A DNA stretch of 64,000 bases from assembly GCF_023806085.1 (NCBI RefSeq), contig NZ_JAMSLX010000003.1:124001-188000 (forward strand), read 5' to 3'. The position numbers were made by a program, and so were the translations under genes. The stretch is from Hephaestia sp. MAHUQ-44. GTDB taxonomy: Bacteria > Pseudomonadota > Alphaproteobacteria > Sphingomonadales > Sphingomonadaceae. Positions 18,406 through 27,657 of the stretch are shown in pieces (the first letter of the stretch is position 1; every line of letters begins with the position of its first letter). The notes under the pieces were generated by a model, which worked only from the letters and a program-made list of their open reading frames with translations, had not been told where the DNA came from and made no database searches.

Positions 18406-18795
18406 ATGGGCCCCGACAGCAAGCGGAATGTTTTGACAGTGGCAACGCTAGCGCGGAATTCTCTGACGACATGGATGGAGACGCTGGTCGATTACGTCCG
18501 ATCGGGCGAGCCCGATCTTACCAATCGGCAGATGGCGCTGCTGCTCGTCGTCTACCTTCGCCCCGGCCCGCACACGGTGCGCGGTTTGGCGCATTGTCTC
18601 AACGTTTCGAAGCCGGTTGTGACCCGTGCCTTGAATAGACTTGGCGCGCTGGGCTATCTGCGCCGCCAGCGCGACGACAGCGACAAGCGCAATATCTTTG
18701 TCGCGCGCACGTCTGAAGGGGCAGTGTTTCTTGAAGAGTTCGGCCATTTTATCGACGAAAGGCCCCTGCCCGACGTCTCCGACGCTTCCGCGTAA
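18406..18795 (+). CDS. MarR family winged-helix transcriptional regulator
   Basis: A 129-residue DNA-binding protein. The ATG at 18406 has AGGTGGAA upstream; an earlier in-frame start adds 32 residues without family similarity. The winged helix is LTNRQMALLLVVY, the recognition helix GLAHCLNVSKPVVTRALNRLGALGYL and the wing RQRDDSDKRNIFVARTSEG. It is followed at 25 nt by an SH3 protein and argC. Its target and ligand are unknown; self-regulation of this small operon is the simplest guess. Confidence 0.85.
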   Translation: MGPDSKRNVLTVATLARNSLTTWMETLVDYVRSGEPDLTNRQMALLLVVYLRPGPHTVRGLAHCLNVSKPVVTRALNRLGALGYLRRQRDDSDKRNIFVARTSEGAVFLEEFGHFIDERPLPDVSDASA

Positions 18796-18820
18796 AAGCT
18801 TTACGCTCGCGGGGCCCCGC

Positions 18821-19120
18821 GTGGCGTTCGACCCGCGAACCTACGCTGCACGGCGCGATCTCGCCGATGTTCGCCTCGCCGAACAGGTCTTTGCGCCACA
18901 TTATGTCGAACCATTGGCCCGCATCGTGCTACGCGATGCCACGCTGCGCGAATCGCCCGCCACCGATGCCGCCCCGGTCACGGACGTAAAGGCGGGCGAC
19001 GCATTCGACCTGCTCGACACGGTCGGCGGCACCGCATGGGGAATCGCGACACAGCAGGGCCTGGTCGGTTATATCGAGGCTGAGGCGCTCGGCGCCGGCC
19101 CGAAGGAGTCTCGCGCGTGA
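18821..19120 (+). CDS. Small SH3-like domain protein
   Basis: About 99 residues from a GTG at 18821; no ATG fits, so the start is uncertain and could lie slightly upstream, overlapping the MarR gene. The visible sequence begins VAFDPRTYAARRDLADVRLA, continues EQVFAPHYVEP and ends with a bacterial SH3-like barrel (LRESPATDA...GDAFDLLDTVGGTAWGIATQQGLVGYIEA). Such barrels usually bind peptidoglycan or metal-rich peptides, and this N-terminal type often precedes NlpC/P60 hydrolases, but no hydrolase domain is present. Its stop overlaps the argC GTG by 4 nt. Confidence 0.6.
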   Translation: MAFDPRTYAARRDLADVRLAEQVFAPHYVEPLARIVLRDATLRESPATDAAPVTDVKAGDAFDLLDTVGGTAWGIATQQGLVGYIEAEALGAGPKESRA

Positions 19121-20043
19121 GCATTTCAGTTTTCATCGACGGCGCCGCCGGCACCACCGGGCTCGAAATCCGCGACCGACTCGCCGGGCGCAGCGATCTC
19201 GCACTGGTCGAGATCGACGACGCCCGCCGCAAGGATCCAGCCGCGCGCGCCGAGGCGCTCAACGCCGCCGATATCGTGATTCTCTGCCTGCCCGACGACG
19301 CCGCGCGCGAAGCGGTGCGGCTGATCACCAACCCCGACACGCGGGTGATCGACGCCTCGACCGCGCATCGCACCGCCGAGGGCTGGCTGTTCGGCTTCCC
19401 CGAACTCGAGCCCGGCCAGCAGGCGGCGATCGCCGCCGCGCCGCGCGTCTCCAATCCGGGCTGCTATCCGACCGGCTTCCTCGCGCTGGTGCGGCCGCTG
19501 GTGCGCGCCGGCATCGTCCCGCACGATTGGCCGATCAACGTCAGCGCGACCTCGGGCTATTCGGGCGGCGGCAAGGCGATGATCGCCGAATTCGAAGGCG
19601 ACGGCGGCTCGGCCTACCGGCCCTATGCGCTCGATCTCGCGCACAAACATGTCGCCGAGATGCAGCGCCACGCCCGGCTCGCGCATCCGCCGATCTTCTC
19701 GCCGGCGGTGGTCGACACCTATCGCGGCATGGTGGTCGAAGTGCCGTTGCCGCTCCATGCCCTGCCGCGCCGCCCCAGCGTCGATGCGGTCCATGAAGTG
19801 CTGCTCGCCGCCTATGAGGGCAGCCCGGTGGTGCGGGTCGCGGAAGATATTCCGTCGGTGGTGCGGATCGAGGACGATGCCGGCAGCGACCGGCTGACGC
19901 TGCGGGTGCGCGGCAACGACGCCGCCGGGCACGCGCAGCTGATCGCGACGCTCGACAATCTCGGCAAGGGCGCCGCGGGGGCCGCGGTCCAGAATCTCAA
20001 CATCATGGCCGGGCTCGATCCTGTCGCGGGGCTGCGACTGTAG
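19117..20043 (+). CDS. argC: N-acetyl-gamma-glutamyl-phosphate reductase, short type
   Basis: A 308-residue NADPH-dependent enzyme of arginine synthesis that reduces N-acetylglutamyl phosphate to the semialdehyde. It has the N-terminal Rossmann motif VFIDGAAGTTGLEIRDRLA and the active-site Cys in VSNPGCYPTGFLAL. The length and the TSGYSGGGKAMI segment place it in the shorter class-2 ArgC group. The GTG start at 19117 overlaps the SH3 gene stop (GTGA). It is followed at 31 nt by zwf, so read-through into the Entner-Doudoroff operon is possible. Confidence 0.94.
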   Translation: MSISVFIDGAAGTTGLEIRDRLAGRSDLALVEIDDARRKDPAARAEALNAADIVILCLPDDAAREAVRLITNPDTRVIDASTAHRTAEGWLFGFPELEPGQQAAIAAAPRVSNPGCYPTGFLALVRPLVRAGIVPHDWPINVSATSGYSGGGKAMIAEFEGDGGSAYRPYALDLAHKHVAEMQRHARLAHPPIFSPAVVDTYRGMVVEVPLPLHALPRRPSVDAVHEVLLAAYEGSPVVRVAEDIPSVVRIEDDAGSDRLTLRVRGNDAAGHAQLIATLDNLGKGAAGAAVQNLNIMAGLDPVAGLRL

Positions 20044-20074
20044 GATGCAGCCAGCCGGCAAAAGAGGGAACATC

Positions 20075-21535
20075 ATGCGCCATCCGGTGACGAAACTGCT
20101 TTTGTTCGGCGCCACGGGCGATCTTGCCCAGCGCATGTTGCTCCCCTCGCTGTTCGGCCTCCATGCCGATGGCCTGCTGCCCGAGGGGCTGACGATCACC
20201 GGCACCGCGCGCTCAGACCATGACGATACGAGCTATCGCGCCTTCGCCGCCGCCGCGCTCGACGAATTCCTGCCCGACGATCGCAAGGATCATGATGCGA
20301 TCGCGGGCTTCCTCGATCGGCTCGGCTATCAGCCGCTCGATGCCTCGACGATCGAAGGCTATGACGATCTCGCCAACAAGATCGGCGATACCTCGGGCGG
20401 GCTCGCGATTTTCCTGTCGACCGCGCCCTCGCTGTTCCGCGCGACGATCAAGGGGCTCGAATCGGCCGGGCTCGCGGGCGCCAATGTGCGGATCGGGCTC
20501 GAAAAGCCGCTCGGCAACGATCTGCAATCGAGCCGCGAGATCAACGATGCCGTCGCCGAGGTCTTTCCCGAGGAGCGTACCTTCCGCATCGACCATTATC
20601 TCGGCAAGGAAACCGTCCAGAACATTCTTGCGCTGCGCTTCGGCAACGCGCTGTTCGAGCCGATCTGGAACGCGCGCGGGATCGAGCATGTCCAGATCAC
20701 CGTCTCCGAGACCGTGGGGCTCGAAGGCCGCGCGGGCTTTTACGACGATACCGGCGCGCTGCGCGATATGGTGCAAAACCATATGCTCCAGTTGCTCGCG
20801 CTGATCGCGATGGAGCCGCCCTCGCTGTACGACGGCACCGCGATCCGCGACGAAAAGGTCAAGGTGCTGCGATCGCTGCGCACGATGAAGCCCGAGGAAG
20901 TGCCGCAACTGACGGTGACCGGCCAGTATAACGCGGGCGCGGTGGGCGGCGAGATCGTGCGCGGCTATGCCGACGAACTCGGCCATGCCTCGGGCGCTGA
21001 AACCTTTGTCGCGCTCAAGGCGCATATCGACAATTGGCGCTGGCAAGGCGTCCCTTTCTATCTGCGCACCGGCAAGCGCCTGCCAGCGCGCCAGTCGGAA
21101 ATCTTCATCCAGTTCAAGCCGGTGCCGCATTCGATGTTTGCGCAGCGCGGCGGCACGTTGCAGGCCAACAAGCTTGTGATCCGTCTCCAGCCCGACGAAT
21201 ATGTCCGGCTGCTGGTGATGGCGAAGGAACCGGGGCTCGATCGCGAAGGTATCCACTTGCGCGAAGTGCCCCTCGACCTCAGCTTGGATGTACAATTCGC
21301 AGGCACGCGGCGGCGGATCGCCTATGAACGGCTGCTGCTCGACCTGATCGAGGGTGATCCGGCGCTGTTCGTGCGCCGCGACGAGGTGGAGGCGCAGTGG
21401 CAGTGGATCGACGCGATCCGCCGCGGCTGGGCGGAACATGCCGTCAGGCCCAAGCCCTATCCTGCGGGAAGCTGGGGCCCGTCGGCGGCGATCGCGCTCA
21501 CCGAGCGCGACGGGGTAACGTGGCACGACGATTGA
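20075..21535 (+). CDS. zwf: Glucose-6-phosphate 1-dehydrogenase
   Basis: A 486-residue enzyme oxidising glucose 6-phosphate to 6-phosphogluconolactone with NAD(P)+, the entry to the Entner-Doudoroff route. The ATG at 20075 is preceded by AGAGGGAA; an ATG 30 bases upstream lacks a site. Motifs are the nucleotide fold LLLFGATGDLAQRMLLPSL, the substrate loop RIDHYLGKETVQNILALRFGN with its catalytic His, and RTGKRLPARQSEI. It is first of five consecutive genes that together convert glucose to pyruvate and glyceraldehyde 3-phosphate. Confidence 0.97.
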   Translation: MRHPVTKLLLFGATGDLAQRMLLPSLFGLHADGLLPEGLTITGTARSDHDDTSYRAFAAAALDEFLPDDRKDHDAIAGFLDRLGYQPLDASTIEGYDDLANKIGDTSGGLAIFLSTAPSLFRATIKGLESAGLAGANVRIGLEKPLGNDLQSSREINDAVAEVFPEERTFRIDHYLGKETVQNILALRFGNALFEPIWNARGIEHVQITVSETVGLEGRAGFYDDTGALRDMVQNHMLQLLALIAMEPPSLYDGTAIRDEKVKVLRSLRTMKPEEVPQLTVTGQYNAGAVGGEIVRGYADELGHASGAETFVALKAHIDNWRWQGVPFYLRTGKRLPARQSEIFIQFKPVPHSMFAQRGGTLQANKLVIRLQPDEYVRLLVMAKEPGLDREGIHLREVPLDLSLDVQFAGTRRRIAYERLLLDLIEGDPALFVRRDEVEAQWQWIDAIRRGWAEHAVRPKPYPAGSWGPSAAIALTERDGVTWHDD

Positions 21536-21578
21536 CGTCGATCGTTACCGATCATGATGGACATAAATTGAGGATTGC

Positions 21579-22286
21579 ATGACCGAAATCGAATGGTGGG
21601 ATTATGACGACGCCGACGAGATGGCCACGGCCGTTGCGGGCGACGCGGCGTTCGTAATCGAAAGCGCGCTCGAAGCGCGCGGCCAGGCGGTGATCGCGCT
21701 GCCCGGCGGCAAGACTCCATTGCCGATCTACCAGAAGCTCGCCGACACCAAGCTCGACTGGAAGCGGGTGACGATCATCCCGACCGACGACCGGCTGGTG
21801 CCGATGGGCGATCCGCTGTCGAACGTCACCGCGATGGCCAAGGTGTTCCTGCCGGTGAAGGCGCGGGTGATGCCGATCACCAGCGAGGCGGCGGCGGATT
21901 ATCGTGCCGCCGGCCGCGCCGCCGACGCACGCCTCCAGGACGTCCACTGGCCGCTCGATCTGTGCCTGCTCGGCGTCGGCGCCGATGGCCACACCGCCTC
22001 GATCTTCCCCGGCGAAGATTTCGAGGAAGCTGTCGCCGGCCCGCGCGAACGCCGCGCGATCGGCGTCATGCCCGCCGCGCTCCCGGCCGAGGCCCCGGTG
22101 GCACGCGTCACGCTGACCCGCGCGGCGATGATCACCGCGCGCGCGCTGACGCTCGCCGTCACCGGCCAGGCCAAGCGCGACGTGATCGAACAGGCGATCG
22201 AACAAGGCCCCTTGTCGCCTTTCCCGATCGGGCGCGTGCTCGCCGATGTCGAACTTCCCGTCGACATCCACTGGAGCCCTGCATGA
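21579..22286 (+). CDS. pgl: 6-phosphogluconolactonase
   Basis: A 235-residue DevB-type lactonase that hydrolyses 6-phosphogluconolactone from Zwf. The characteristic motifs are ALPGGKTPLPIYQKLA, IIPTDDRLVPMGDPLSN and LCLLGVGADGHTASIFPG. The ATG at 21579 has GAGG at 6 nt. It is 43 nt after zwf and 87 nt before edd; that second gap contains one copy of the sphingomonad repeat described at 22297. Confidence 0.95.
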   Translation: MTEIEWWDYDDADEMATAVAGDAAFVIESALEARGQAVIALPGGKTPLPIYQKLADTKLDWKRVTIIPTDDRLVPMGDPLSNVTAMAKVFLPVKARVMPITSEAAADYRAAGRAADARLQDVHWPLDLCLLGVGADGHTASIFPGEDFEEAVAGPRERRAIGVMPAALPAEAPVARVTLTRAAMITARALTLAVTGQAKRDVIEQAIEQGPLSPFPIGRVLADVELPVDIHWSPA

Positions 22287-22296
22287 TCGCACCATC

Positions 22297-22321
22297 GTTC
22301 GCCCTGAGCCTGTCGAAGGGC
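22297..22321 (+). repeat. REP-like 25-base element, family 1
   Basis: Begins GTTCGCCCTGAGCC and ends TGTCGAAGGGC. The same 25 bases recur at 44557-44581, and close variants form an inverted pair at 48659-48681 and 48718-48742. This copy lies inside the pgl-edd gap of an operon. Confidence 0.8.
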
Positions 22322-22373
22322 GTTCTCGATTTTCCGGGCTGCGGCAGGTTCAGCCCGAACGAAGGAAAGGCCC

Positions 22374-24197
22374 GTGCCTAATCTCCACCCCGAAGTCGCC
22401 GCCGTCACCGATCGCGTCATCCAGGCCTCGATCGCCACGCGCCGCGCCTATCTCGATCTGATCCGCCGCGAACGCGAATCGGGGGTCGACCGCCCGATCC
22501 TCGGCTGCGCCAATCTGGCGCACGGCTTCGCGGGCACCGCGGAGGATCGCGATACGCTCAAGGCCGGGCGGGCAATGAATATCGGTATTGTAACCGCTTA
22601 CAACGATATGCTCTCGGCGCATGCGACCTATTATCGCTACCCCGAACAGATGAAAATCTGGGCGCGCGAGGTCGGGATCACTGCACAGGTCGCCGGCGGC
22701 GTGCCGGCGATGTGCGACGGCGTGACGCAGGGCTATCCCGGCATGGAATTGTCGCTGTTCAGCCGCGACACGATCGCGCTGGCAACCGCGATCGCGCTCA
22801 GCCACGGCATGTTCGAAGGCGCGACGCTGCTCGGCATCTGCGACAAGATCGTCCCCGGTCTGCTGATGGGCGCGCTGCGCTTCGGCCATCTGCCGACGAT
22901 CATGATCCCCGGCGGCCCGATGCGTTCGGGCATTTCGAACAAGCAGAAAGCCCACACGCGTGAGCTGTACGCCGAGGGCAAGGCCAGCCGCGAGGAACTG
23001 CTCGATTCGGAAATCGCGGCTTATCACTCAAAGGGCACCTGCACCTTCTACGGCACCGCCAACACCAACCAGATGATGATGGAGGCGATGGGGCTGCACA
23101 TGCCCGGCGCCGCGTTCGTCAATCCGGGCACCAAGCTGCGGCAGGAACTGACCCGCGCCGCGGTCCACCGGCTCGCCGAGATCGGCTGGAAGGGCGACGA
23201 TTATCGCCCGCTCGGCGAATGCGTCGATGAAAAGGCGATCGTCAACGCGATGGTGGCGCTGCTCGCGACCGGCGGATCGACCAACCATCTGATCCATTTG
23301 CCCGCGATCGCCGCCTCGGCGGGGATCGTGATCGACTGGGAGGATTTCGACCGCCTCTCGAAGGTCGTGCCGCTGCTGACGCGCGTCTATCCCAACGGTT
23401 CGGCCGATGTGAACGCGTTCCAGGATGCCGGCGGGCCGCCGTTCGTGATCCGCGAACTGCTCGGCGCCGGGCTGCTTCACCGCGATATCCTCACCGTCGC
23501 GGGTGACGATCTGGGCGCCTATGGCCGGATGCCCGAGATGGACGGCGACACGCTGGTGTGGCGCGATCTGCCCGCAGCGCCGATCGACGACAGCATCGTC
23601 CGCACCGTCGCCGCCCCCTTCCAGCCCGAAGGCGGAATGCGCATCCTCACCGGCAATATCGGCCGCGCCTGCATCAAGATCAGCGCGGTCGAGGAGGATC
23701 GCTGGACGATCGAGGCGCCCGCGCGCGTCTTCAGCGATCAGCAGCAGGTGCAGGATGCCTTCAAGGCGGGCGAGCTCGATCGCGACGTGGTCGTCGTCGT
23801 CCGTTTCCAGGGGCCGCGCGCCAACGGCATGCCCGAATTGCACAAGCTCACCCCGCCGCTCGGCGTGCTCCAGAACCGCGGGTTTCGCGTCGCGTTGGTC
23901 ACCGATGGCCGGATGTCGGGCGCGTCGGGCAAGGTCCCGTGCGCGATCCACCTCAGCCCCGAGGCGCTGGGGGGTGGCCCGATCGGCAAGATCCGCGATG
24001 GCGATATCGTCCGCGTCTGCGCGCAAACCGGGACGCTCGAGGCGCTGGTCGACCCGGCCGAATGGGCCGCGCGCGCGCATGCCGCCGCACCGCGTCCGGC
24101 GGTCGGCACCGGGCGCGAGTTGTTCGGGCTGATGCGCCGTTACGCCACCGAGGCCGAAAAGGGCGCCTCGGCGCTCCTCGCCTCGGAAGAATTGTAA
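22374..24197 (+). CDS. edd: Phosphogluconate dehydratase
   Basis: A 607-residue [4Fe-4S] dehydratase (IlvD/Edd family) turning 6-phosphogluconate into 2-keto-3-deoxy-6-phosphogluconate. The GTG at 22374 follows GGAAAGG. Motifs include [38 protein letters not shown] and [20 protein letters not shown] with cluster Cys residues, and [25 protein letters not shown] with the third. The C-terminal swivelling domain has [23 protein letters not shown]. The length is standard for Edd and distinguishes it from IlvD. Confidence 0.97.
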   Translation: MPNLHPEVAAVTDRVIQASIATRRAYLDLIRRERESGVDRPILGCANLAHGFAGTAEDRDTLKAGRAMNIGIVTAYNDMLSAHATYYRYPEQMKIWAREVGITAQVAGGVPAMCDGVTQGYPGMELSLFSRDTIALATAIALSHGMFEGATLLGICDKIVPGLLMGALRFGHLPTIMIPGGPMRSGISNKQKAHTRELYAEGKASREELLDSEIAAYHSKGTCTFYGTANTNQMMMEAMGLHMPGAAFVNPGTKLRQELTRAAVHRLAEIGWKGDDYRPLGECVDEKAIVNAMVALLATGGSTNHLIHLPAIAASAGIVIDWEDFDRLSKVVPLLTRVYPNGSADVNAFQDAGGPPFVIRELLGAGLLHRDILTVAGDDLGAYGRMPEMDGDTLVWRDLPAAPIDDSIVRTVAAPFQPEGGMRILTGNIGRACIKISAVEEDRWTIEAPARVFSDQQQVQDAFKAGELDRDVVVVVRFQGPRANGMPELHKLTPPLGVLQNRGFRVALVTDGRMSGASGKVPCAIHLSPEALGGGPIGKIRDGDIVRVCAQTGTLEALVDPAEWAARAHAAAPRPAVGTGRELFGLMRRYATEAEKGASALLASEEL

Positions 24198-24231
24198 ACA
24201 AAAGCCGCTAAGCAATGGAGGAGATTGGCTG

Positions 24232-25200
24232 ATGGAGGTTGTCGCGGTCGATATCGGCGGCACGCACGCGCGTTTCGCCATCGCCGAGGTGGCGAGCGGC
24301 CGCGTCGCCACGCTGGGCGAGCCGATCACGCTCAAGACCGCCGAGCATGGCAGCCTGCAACTCGCCTGGCGCGCCGCGCAGGAGACGCTCGGTCGCCCCT
24401 TCCCCCGCGCTGCCGGGATCGCGGTCGCCTCGCCGATCAACGACGATCTGATCAGGCTTACCAACAATCCGTGGATCATCCGCCCGGCCCTGATCACCGA
24501 GCGGCTCGACGTCGATCAGTGGGTTCTGATCAATGATTTCGGCGCGGTCGGTCATGCGGTGGCGCAGCTTCCCGACGACGAGTTCATCCATCTGTGCGGC
24601 CCCGATGCGCCGCTGCCCCGGCACGGCGCGATCACGGTGTGCGGCCCCGGTACCGGGCTCGGCGTCGCGCAGGTCTTCCGCACCAAGGATCGCTATCACG
24701 TCATCGAGACCGAGGGCGGCCATATGGATTTCGCTCCCCTCGACGCAATCGAGGACGCGATCGTCAAGCGGTTGCGCGCGACATATACCCGCGTCTCGGC
24801 CGAACGGATCTGTGCCGGGCCGGGCATCGTCCCGATCTACGAAACGCTGGCAGCACTCGAACACAAGTCCATTGAAAGACACGATGACAAGACGCTGTGG
24901 AACATGGCTCTTGCGGGCAAGGACGCACTCGCAGTCGCCGCGCTCGATCGCTTCTGTCTCGCGCTGGGGGCGGTCGCGGGCGATCTCGCGCTCGCGCACG
25001 GGCCCAGGGGCGTCGTCATCGCGGGCGGGCTCGGGCTCCGGCTCAAGGATCATCTGCTCAATTCGGGCTTCGGCCAGCGCTTCGCCGCCAAGGGGCGCTT
25101 CCAGGGGCTGATGAATTCGATCCCCGTCAAGCTCATCACCCATTCGCAGCCCGGCCTGCTCGGCGCCGCGGCCGCCTTCGCCCAGGAGCACACCTTGTGA
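24232..25200 (+). CDS. glk: Glucokinase
   Basis: A 322-residue ATP-dependent glucose kinase of the Glk family found in Zymomonas and Caulobacter, providing glucose 6-phosphate. The N-terminal phosphate loop is VVAVDIGGTHARFAIAEV, the glucose-binding and catalytic stretch VLINDFGAVGHAV, and the second phosphate loop ITVCGPGTGLGVAQVF; ETEGGHMDFAP is the zinc-free Glk motif. GGAG precedes the ATG. The stop overlaps the eda GTG by 4 nt. Confidence 0.96.
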   Translation: MEVVAVDIGGTHARFAIAEVASGRVATLGEPITLKTAEHGSLQLAWRAAQETLGRPFPRAAGIAVASPINDDLIRLTNNPWIIRPALITERLDVDQWVLINDFGAVGHAVAQLPDDEFIHLCGPDAPLPRHGAITVCGPGTGLGVAQVFRTKDRYHVIETEGGHMDFAPLDAIEDAIVKRLRATYTRVSAERICAGPGIVPIYETLAALEHKSIERHDDKTLWNMALAGKDALAVAALDRFCLALGAVAGDLALAHGPRGVVIAGGLGLRLKDHLLNSGFGQRFAAKGRFQGLMNSIPVKLITHSQPGLLGAAAAFAQEHTL

Positions 25201-25802
25201 GCAATATCGAGACCATCATGCTTACCAGCCCGGTGATCCCGGTGCTGGTCATCGACGACGCCGCCACCGCCCGGCCCTTGGCCGAAGCGCTGGTCGCGGG
25301 CGGGCTCCGGGTGCTCGAAGTGACGATGCGCACCCCCGCCGCGATCGAGGCGATCGCCGAGATGAAGAAGGTCGACGGCGCGATCGTCGGCGCAGGCACC
25401 GTGGTCAATAGCGACCAACTCCGGCAGGTCGCCGATGCCGGGGTCGAGTTCATCGTCTCGCCGGGGCTCACCGATCGGCTCGGCCATGCCGTGGCCGAGA
25501 CGGCGATTCCCTTCCTGCCCGGCGTCGCCAATGCCGGTGATATCATGCGGGGGCTCGATCTGGGGCTGACGCACTTCAAGTTCTTCCCGGCCGAAACCTC
25601 GGGCGGCCTCAAGGCACTCAAGAGCCTTGCCGCGCCCTTCTACCAGTGCCAATTCTGCCCGACCGGCGGGATCAGCGCGGCGACCGCCCCCGATTGGCTC
25701 GCCTTCGCCCCCGTCCTGTGCGTCGGCGGCAGCTGGGTGACCGGCGGCACCACGGCCGAGATCGAGGACAAGGCCCGTGCCGCGTCGCTACTGGCGCGCT
25801 GA
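25197..25802 (+). CDS. eda: 2-keto-3-deoxy-6-phosphogluconate aldolase
   Basis: A 201-residue class I aldolase splitting KDPG into pyruvate and glyceraldehyde 3-phosphate, last of the Entner-Doudoroff operon. The GTG at 25197 overlaps the glk stop (GTGA); an ATG at 25218 is a possible alternative. Motifs are VLEVTMRTPAAIEAI with the catalytic Glu, GAGTVVNSDQLRQVADAG, and the Schiff-base Lys in THFKFFPAETSGG. CPTGGIS is the phosphate-binding loop. Confidence 0.96.
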   Translation: MSNIETIMLTSPVIPVLVIDDAATARPLAEALVAGGLRVLEVTMRTPAAIEAIAEMKKVDGAIVGAGTVVNSDQLRQVADAGVEFIVSPGLTDRLGHAVAETAIPFLPGVANAGDIMRGLDLGLTHFKFFPAETSGGLKALKSLAAPFYQCQFCPTGGISAATAPDWLAFAPVLCVGGSWVTGGTTAEIEDKARAASLLAR

Positions 25803-25914
25803 CCGCATTGCTGTTCCATTGACAAAACATTGTTCCATATGAGATTGGGAAAGCCCTCGTAACGCGCACAGGCCGTTCGCGCCTGATCCCCTTCCAACGA
25901 CCCGGAGACGCCGT
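25803..25914 (+). promoter_or_regulatory. Promoter/operator region before dld with TGTTCCAT repeats
   Basis: Unusually AT-rich for this genome. TGTTCCAT occurs twice in direct orientation (25812-25819 and 25831-25838, 19 bases apart) around TTGACA at 25819-25824. A third GTTCCAT lies at 29398, upstream of the IclR gene. This suggests a shared operator for the local IclR regulator; that is inference. Confidence 0.35.
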
Positions 25915-27618
25915 TTGTCCGCCGATGCCCAACGCCGCATGGAACTCTTGCGGTCGCTGCGCGAGATCGTCGGCAAGCGCCATCTCCTGACCCGCCCCGA
26001 CGCCACGCGGCGCTATCGCACCGGATTCCGCTTCGGCAGCGGCGATACGCTCGCGGTGGTGCGCCCCGGCACCTTGCTCGAACAATGGCAGGTGCTCGAT
26101 TGCTGCGTCCGCGCGGGCGTGATCGTCATTTCGCAGGCATCGAATACCGGGCTCACCGGCGGCTCGACCCCCGATGGCGACGATTATGACCGCGACGTCG
26201 TGATCGTCAGCGTCGCGCGGCTGGCAGGCATATTCGTGCTCGACGGCGGGCAGCAGGTCGTGTGCCTGCCCGGCGCGACACTCCACGCGCTCGAACGGCG
26301 GTTACAGCCTTTGGGCCGCGAACCGCATTCGGTGATCGGCTCGTCCTGCTTCGGCGCCTCGGTGATCGGCGGCGTGTGCAACAATTCGGGCGGCGCGCTC
26401 ACGCGGCGCGGCCCGGCCTACACCGAGATGGCGCTGTTCGCGCAGGTCGATGCCGACAGCACGCTCCGGCTGGTCAACCATCTCGGCATCGACTTGGGCG
26501 ACGCGCCCGAGCAGATCCTCGAACGCTTGCAGGCCGGACGGTTCGACGACGCCGATGTCCGCCACGATCGTAGCGCCGCAAGCGCGCACGATTATCCGCG
26601 CCACGTCCGCGACGTCGATGCCGATACCCCAGCGCGCTTCAACGCCGATCCGCGCTGCCTGTTCGAGGCATCGGGGTCGGCGGGCAAGATGATGGTGTTC
26701 GCGGTCCGGCTCGATACATTCGAGGCCGAGCCCCAGTCGCAGACCTTCTACGTCGGCTGCAACGACCCCGCCGACCTGGGCAAGCTGCGCCGCCTGATCC
26801 TGACCGAATGTGCGTCGCTGCCGATCGCGGGCGAATATATCCACCGCGACGCGTTCGACCTCGCCGATCGCTACGGCAAGGATCAGTTCGTGACGATCGA
26901 ACGGCTCGGGACCGGACGGCTGCCCAGCTTTTTCGCATTCAAGAGCCGGATCGACGCGGCGCTCGCCCGGCTGCGCTGGTTGCCTGAAAATCTCACCGAT
27001 CGGCTGCTGTTCGCGCTCGGCAAATGGTGGCCCGATCACCTGCCCGCGCGGCTGCGCCAGTGGCGCGATCGTTTCGCGCACCATCTGCTGCTGCGCGTGT
27101 CGGCCGATGCCGCAGACGAGATGCGCGCGCTGCTCGATCGCTGGCGCGGCGACGCGAACGACTGGTTCGCCTGCACCGCGACCGAGGCGCGCAAGGCCTT
27201 CCTCCACCGCTTCGTCGTCGCGGGCGCGGCGGTGCGCTATCGCGCGATCCATCCGCGACAGACCGCAGGAATCGTCGCGCTCGATATCGCGCTGCGCCGT
27301 AACGACACCGACTGGTTCGAGGCGCTGCCCGCCGATCTCGACGCCGCACTGGTCCACAAAATCTATTACGGCCACTTCCTGTGCCACGTCCTGCATCAGG
27401 ATTACATCGTCGCGCCGGGGCATGATTGCCTTGGCATCGAGCATCGGATGTGGGCGCTGCTCGACAGCCGCGGCGCGCGCTATCCGGCCGAGCACAATGT
27501 CGGCCATCTCTATCCCGCTGAACCGGCACTCGCCGACTTCTATCGCACGCTCGATCCGGGGAACCGCTTCAACGCGGGGATCGGCGGCATGTCCAAAAAG
27601 CGCGATTACGCCAGTTAG
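25915..27618 (+). CDS. dld: Quinone-dependent D-lactate dehydrogenase (FAD), Dld type
   Basis: A 567-residue membrane-associated flavoprotein of the E. coli Dld type that oxidises D-lactate to pyruvate and reduces quinone. The TTG start at 25915 is supported by GGAGA at about 7 nt. The FAD-binding PP-loop region reads ISQASNTGLTGGSTPDG, followed by GVCNNSGGALTRRGPAYTE. The Dld-specific membrane-binding middle carries many Arg/Trp residues (LPARLRQWRDRFAHHLLLR). The C-terminus ends FNAGIGGMSKKRDY, as in Dld. It stands 39 nt before the diketo-acid hydrolase gene, implying that the pathway yields lactate. Confidence 0.92.
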   Translation: MSADAQRRMELLRSLREIVGKRHLLTRPDATRRYRTGFRFGSGDTLAVVRPGTLLEQWQVLDCCVRAGVIVISQASNTGLTGGSTPDGDDYDRDVVIVSVARLAGIFVLDGGQQVVCLPGATLHALERRLQPLGREPHSVIGSSCFGASVIGGVCNNSGGALTRRGPAYTEMALFAQVDADSTLRLVNHLGIDLGDAPEQILERLQAGRFDDADVRHDRSAASAHDYPRHVRDVDADTPARFNADPRCLFEASGSAGKMMVFAVRLDTFEAEPQSQTFYVGCNDPADLGKLRRLILTECASLPIAGEYIHRDAFDLADRYGKDQFVTIERLGTGRLPSFFAFKSRIDAALARLRWLPENLTDRLLFALGKWWPDHLPARLRQWRDRFAHHLLLRVSADAADEMRALLDRWRGDANDWFACTATEARKAFLHRFVVAGAAVRYRAIHPRQTAGIVALDIALRRNDTDWFEALPADLDAALVHKIYYGHFLCHVLHQDYIVAPGHDCLGIEHRMWALLDSRGARYPAEHNVGHLYPAEPALADFYRTLDPGNRFNAGIGGMSKKRDYAS

Positions 27619-27657
27619 CGCGCGCCCTCATCCACGCATGACTGAAGGAACAAACGC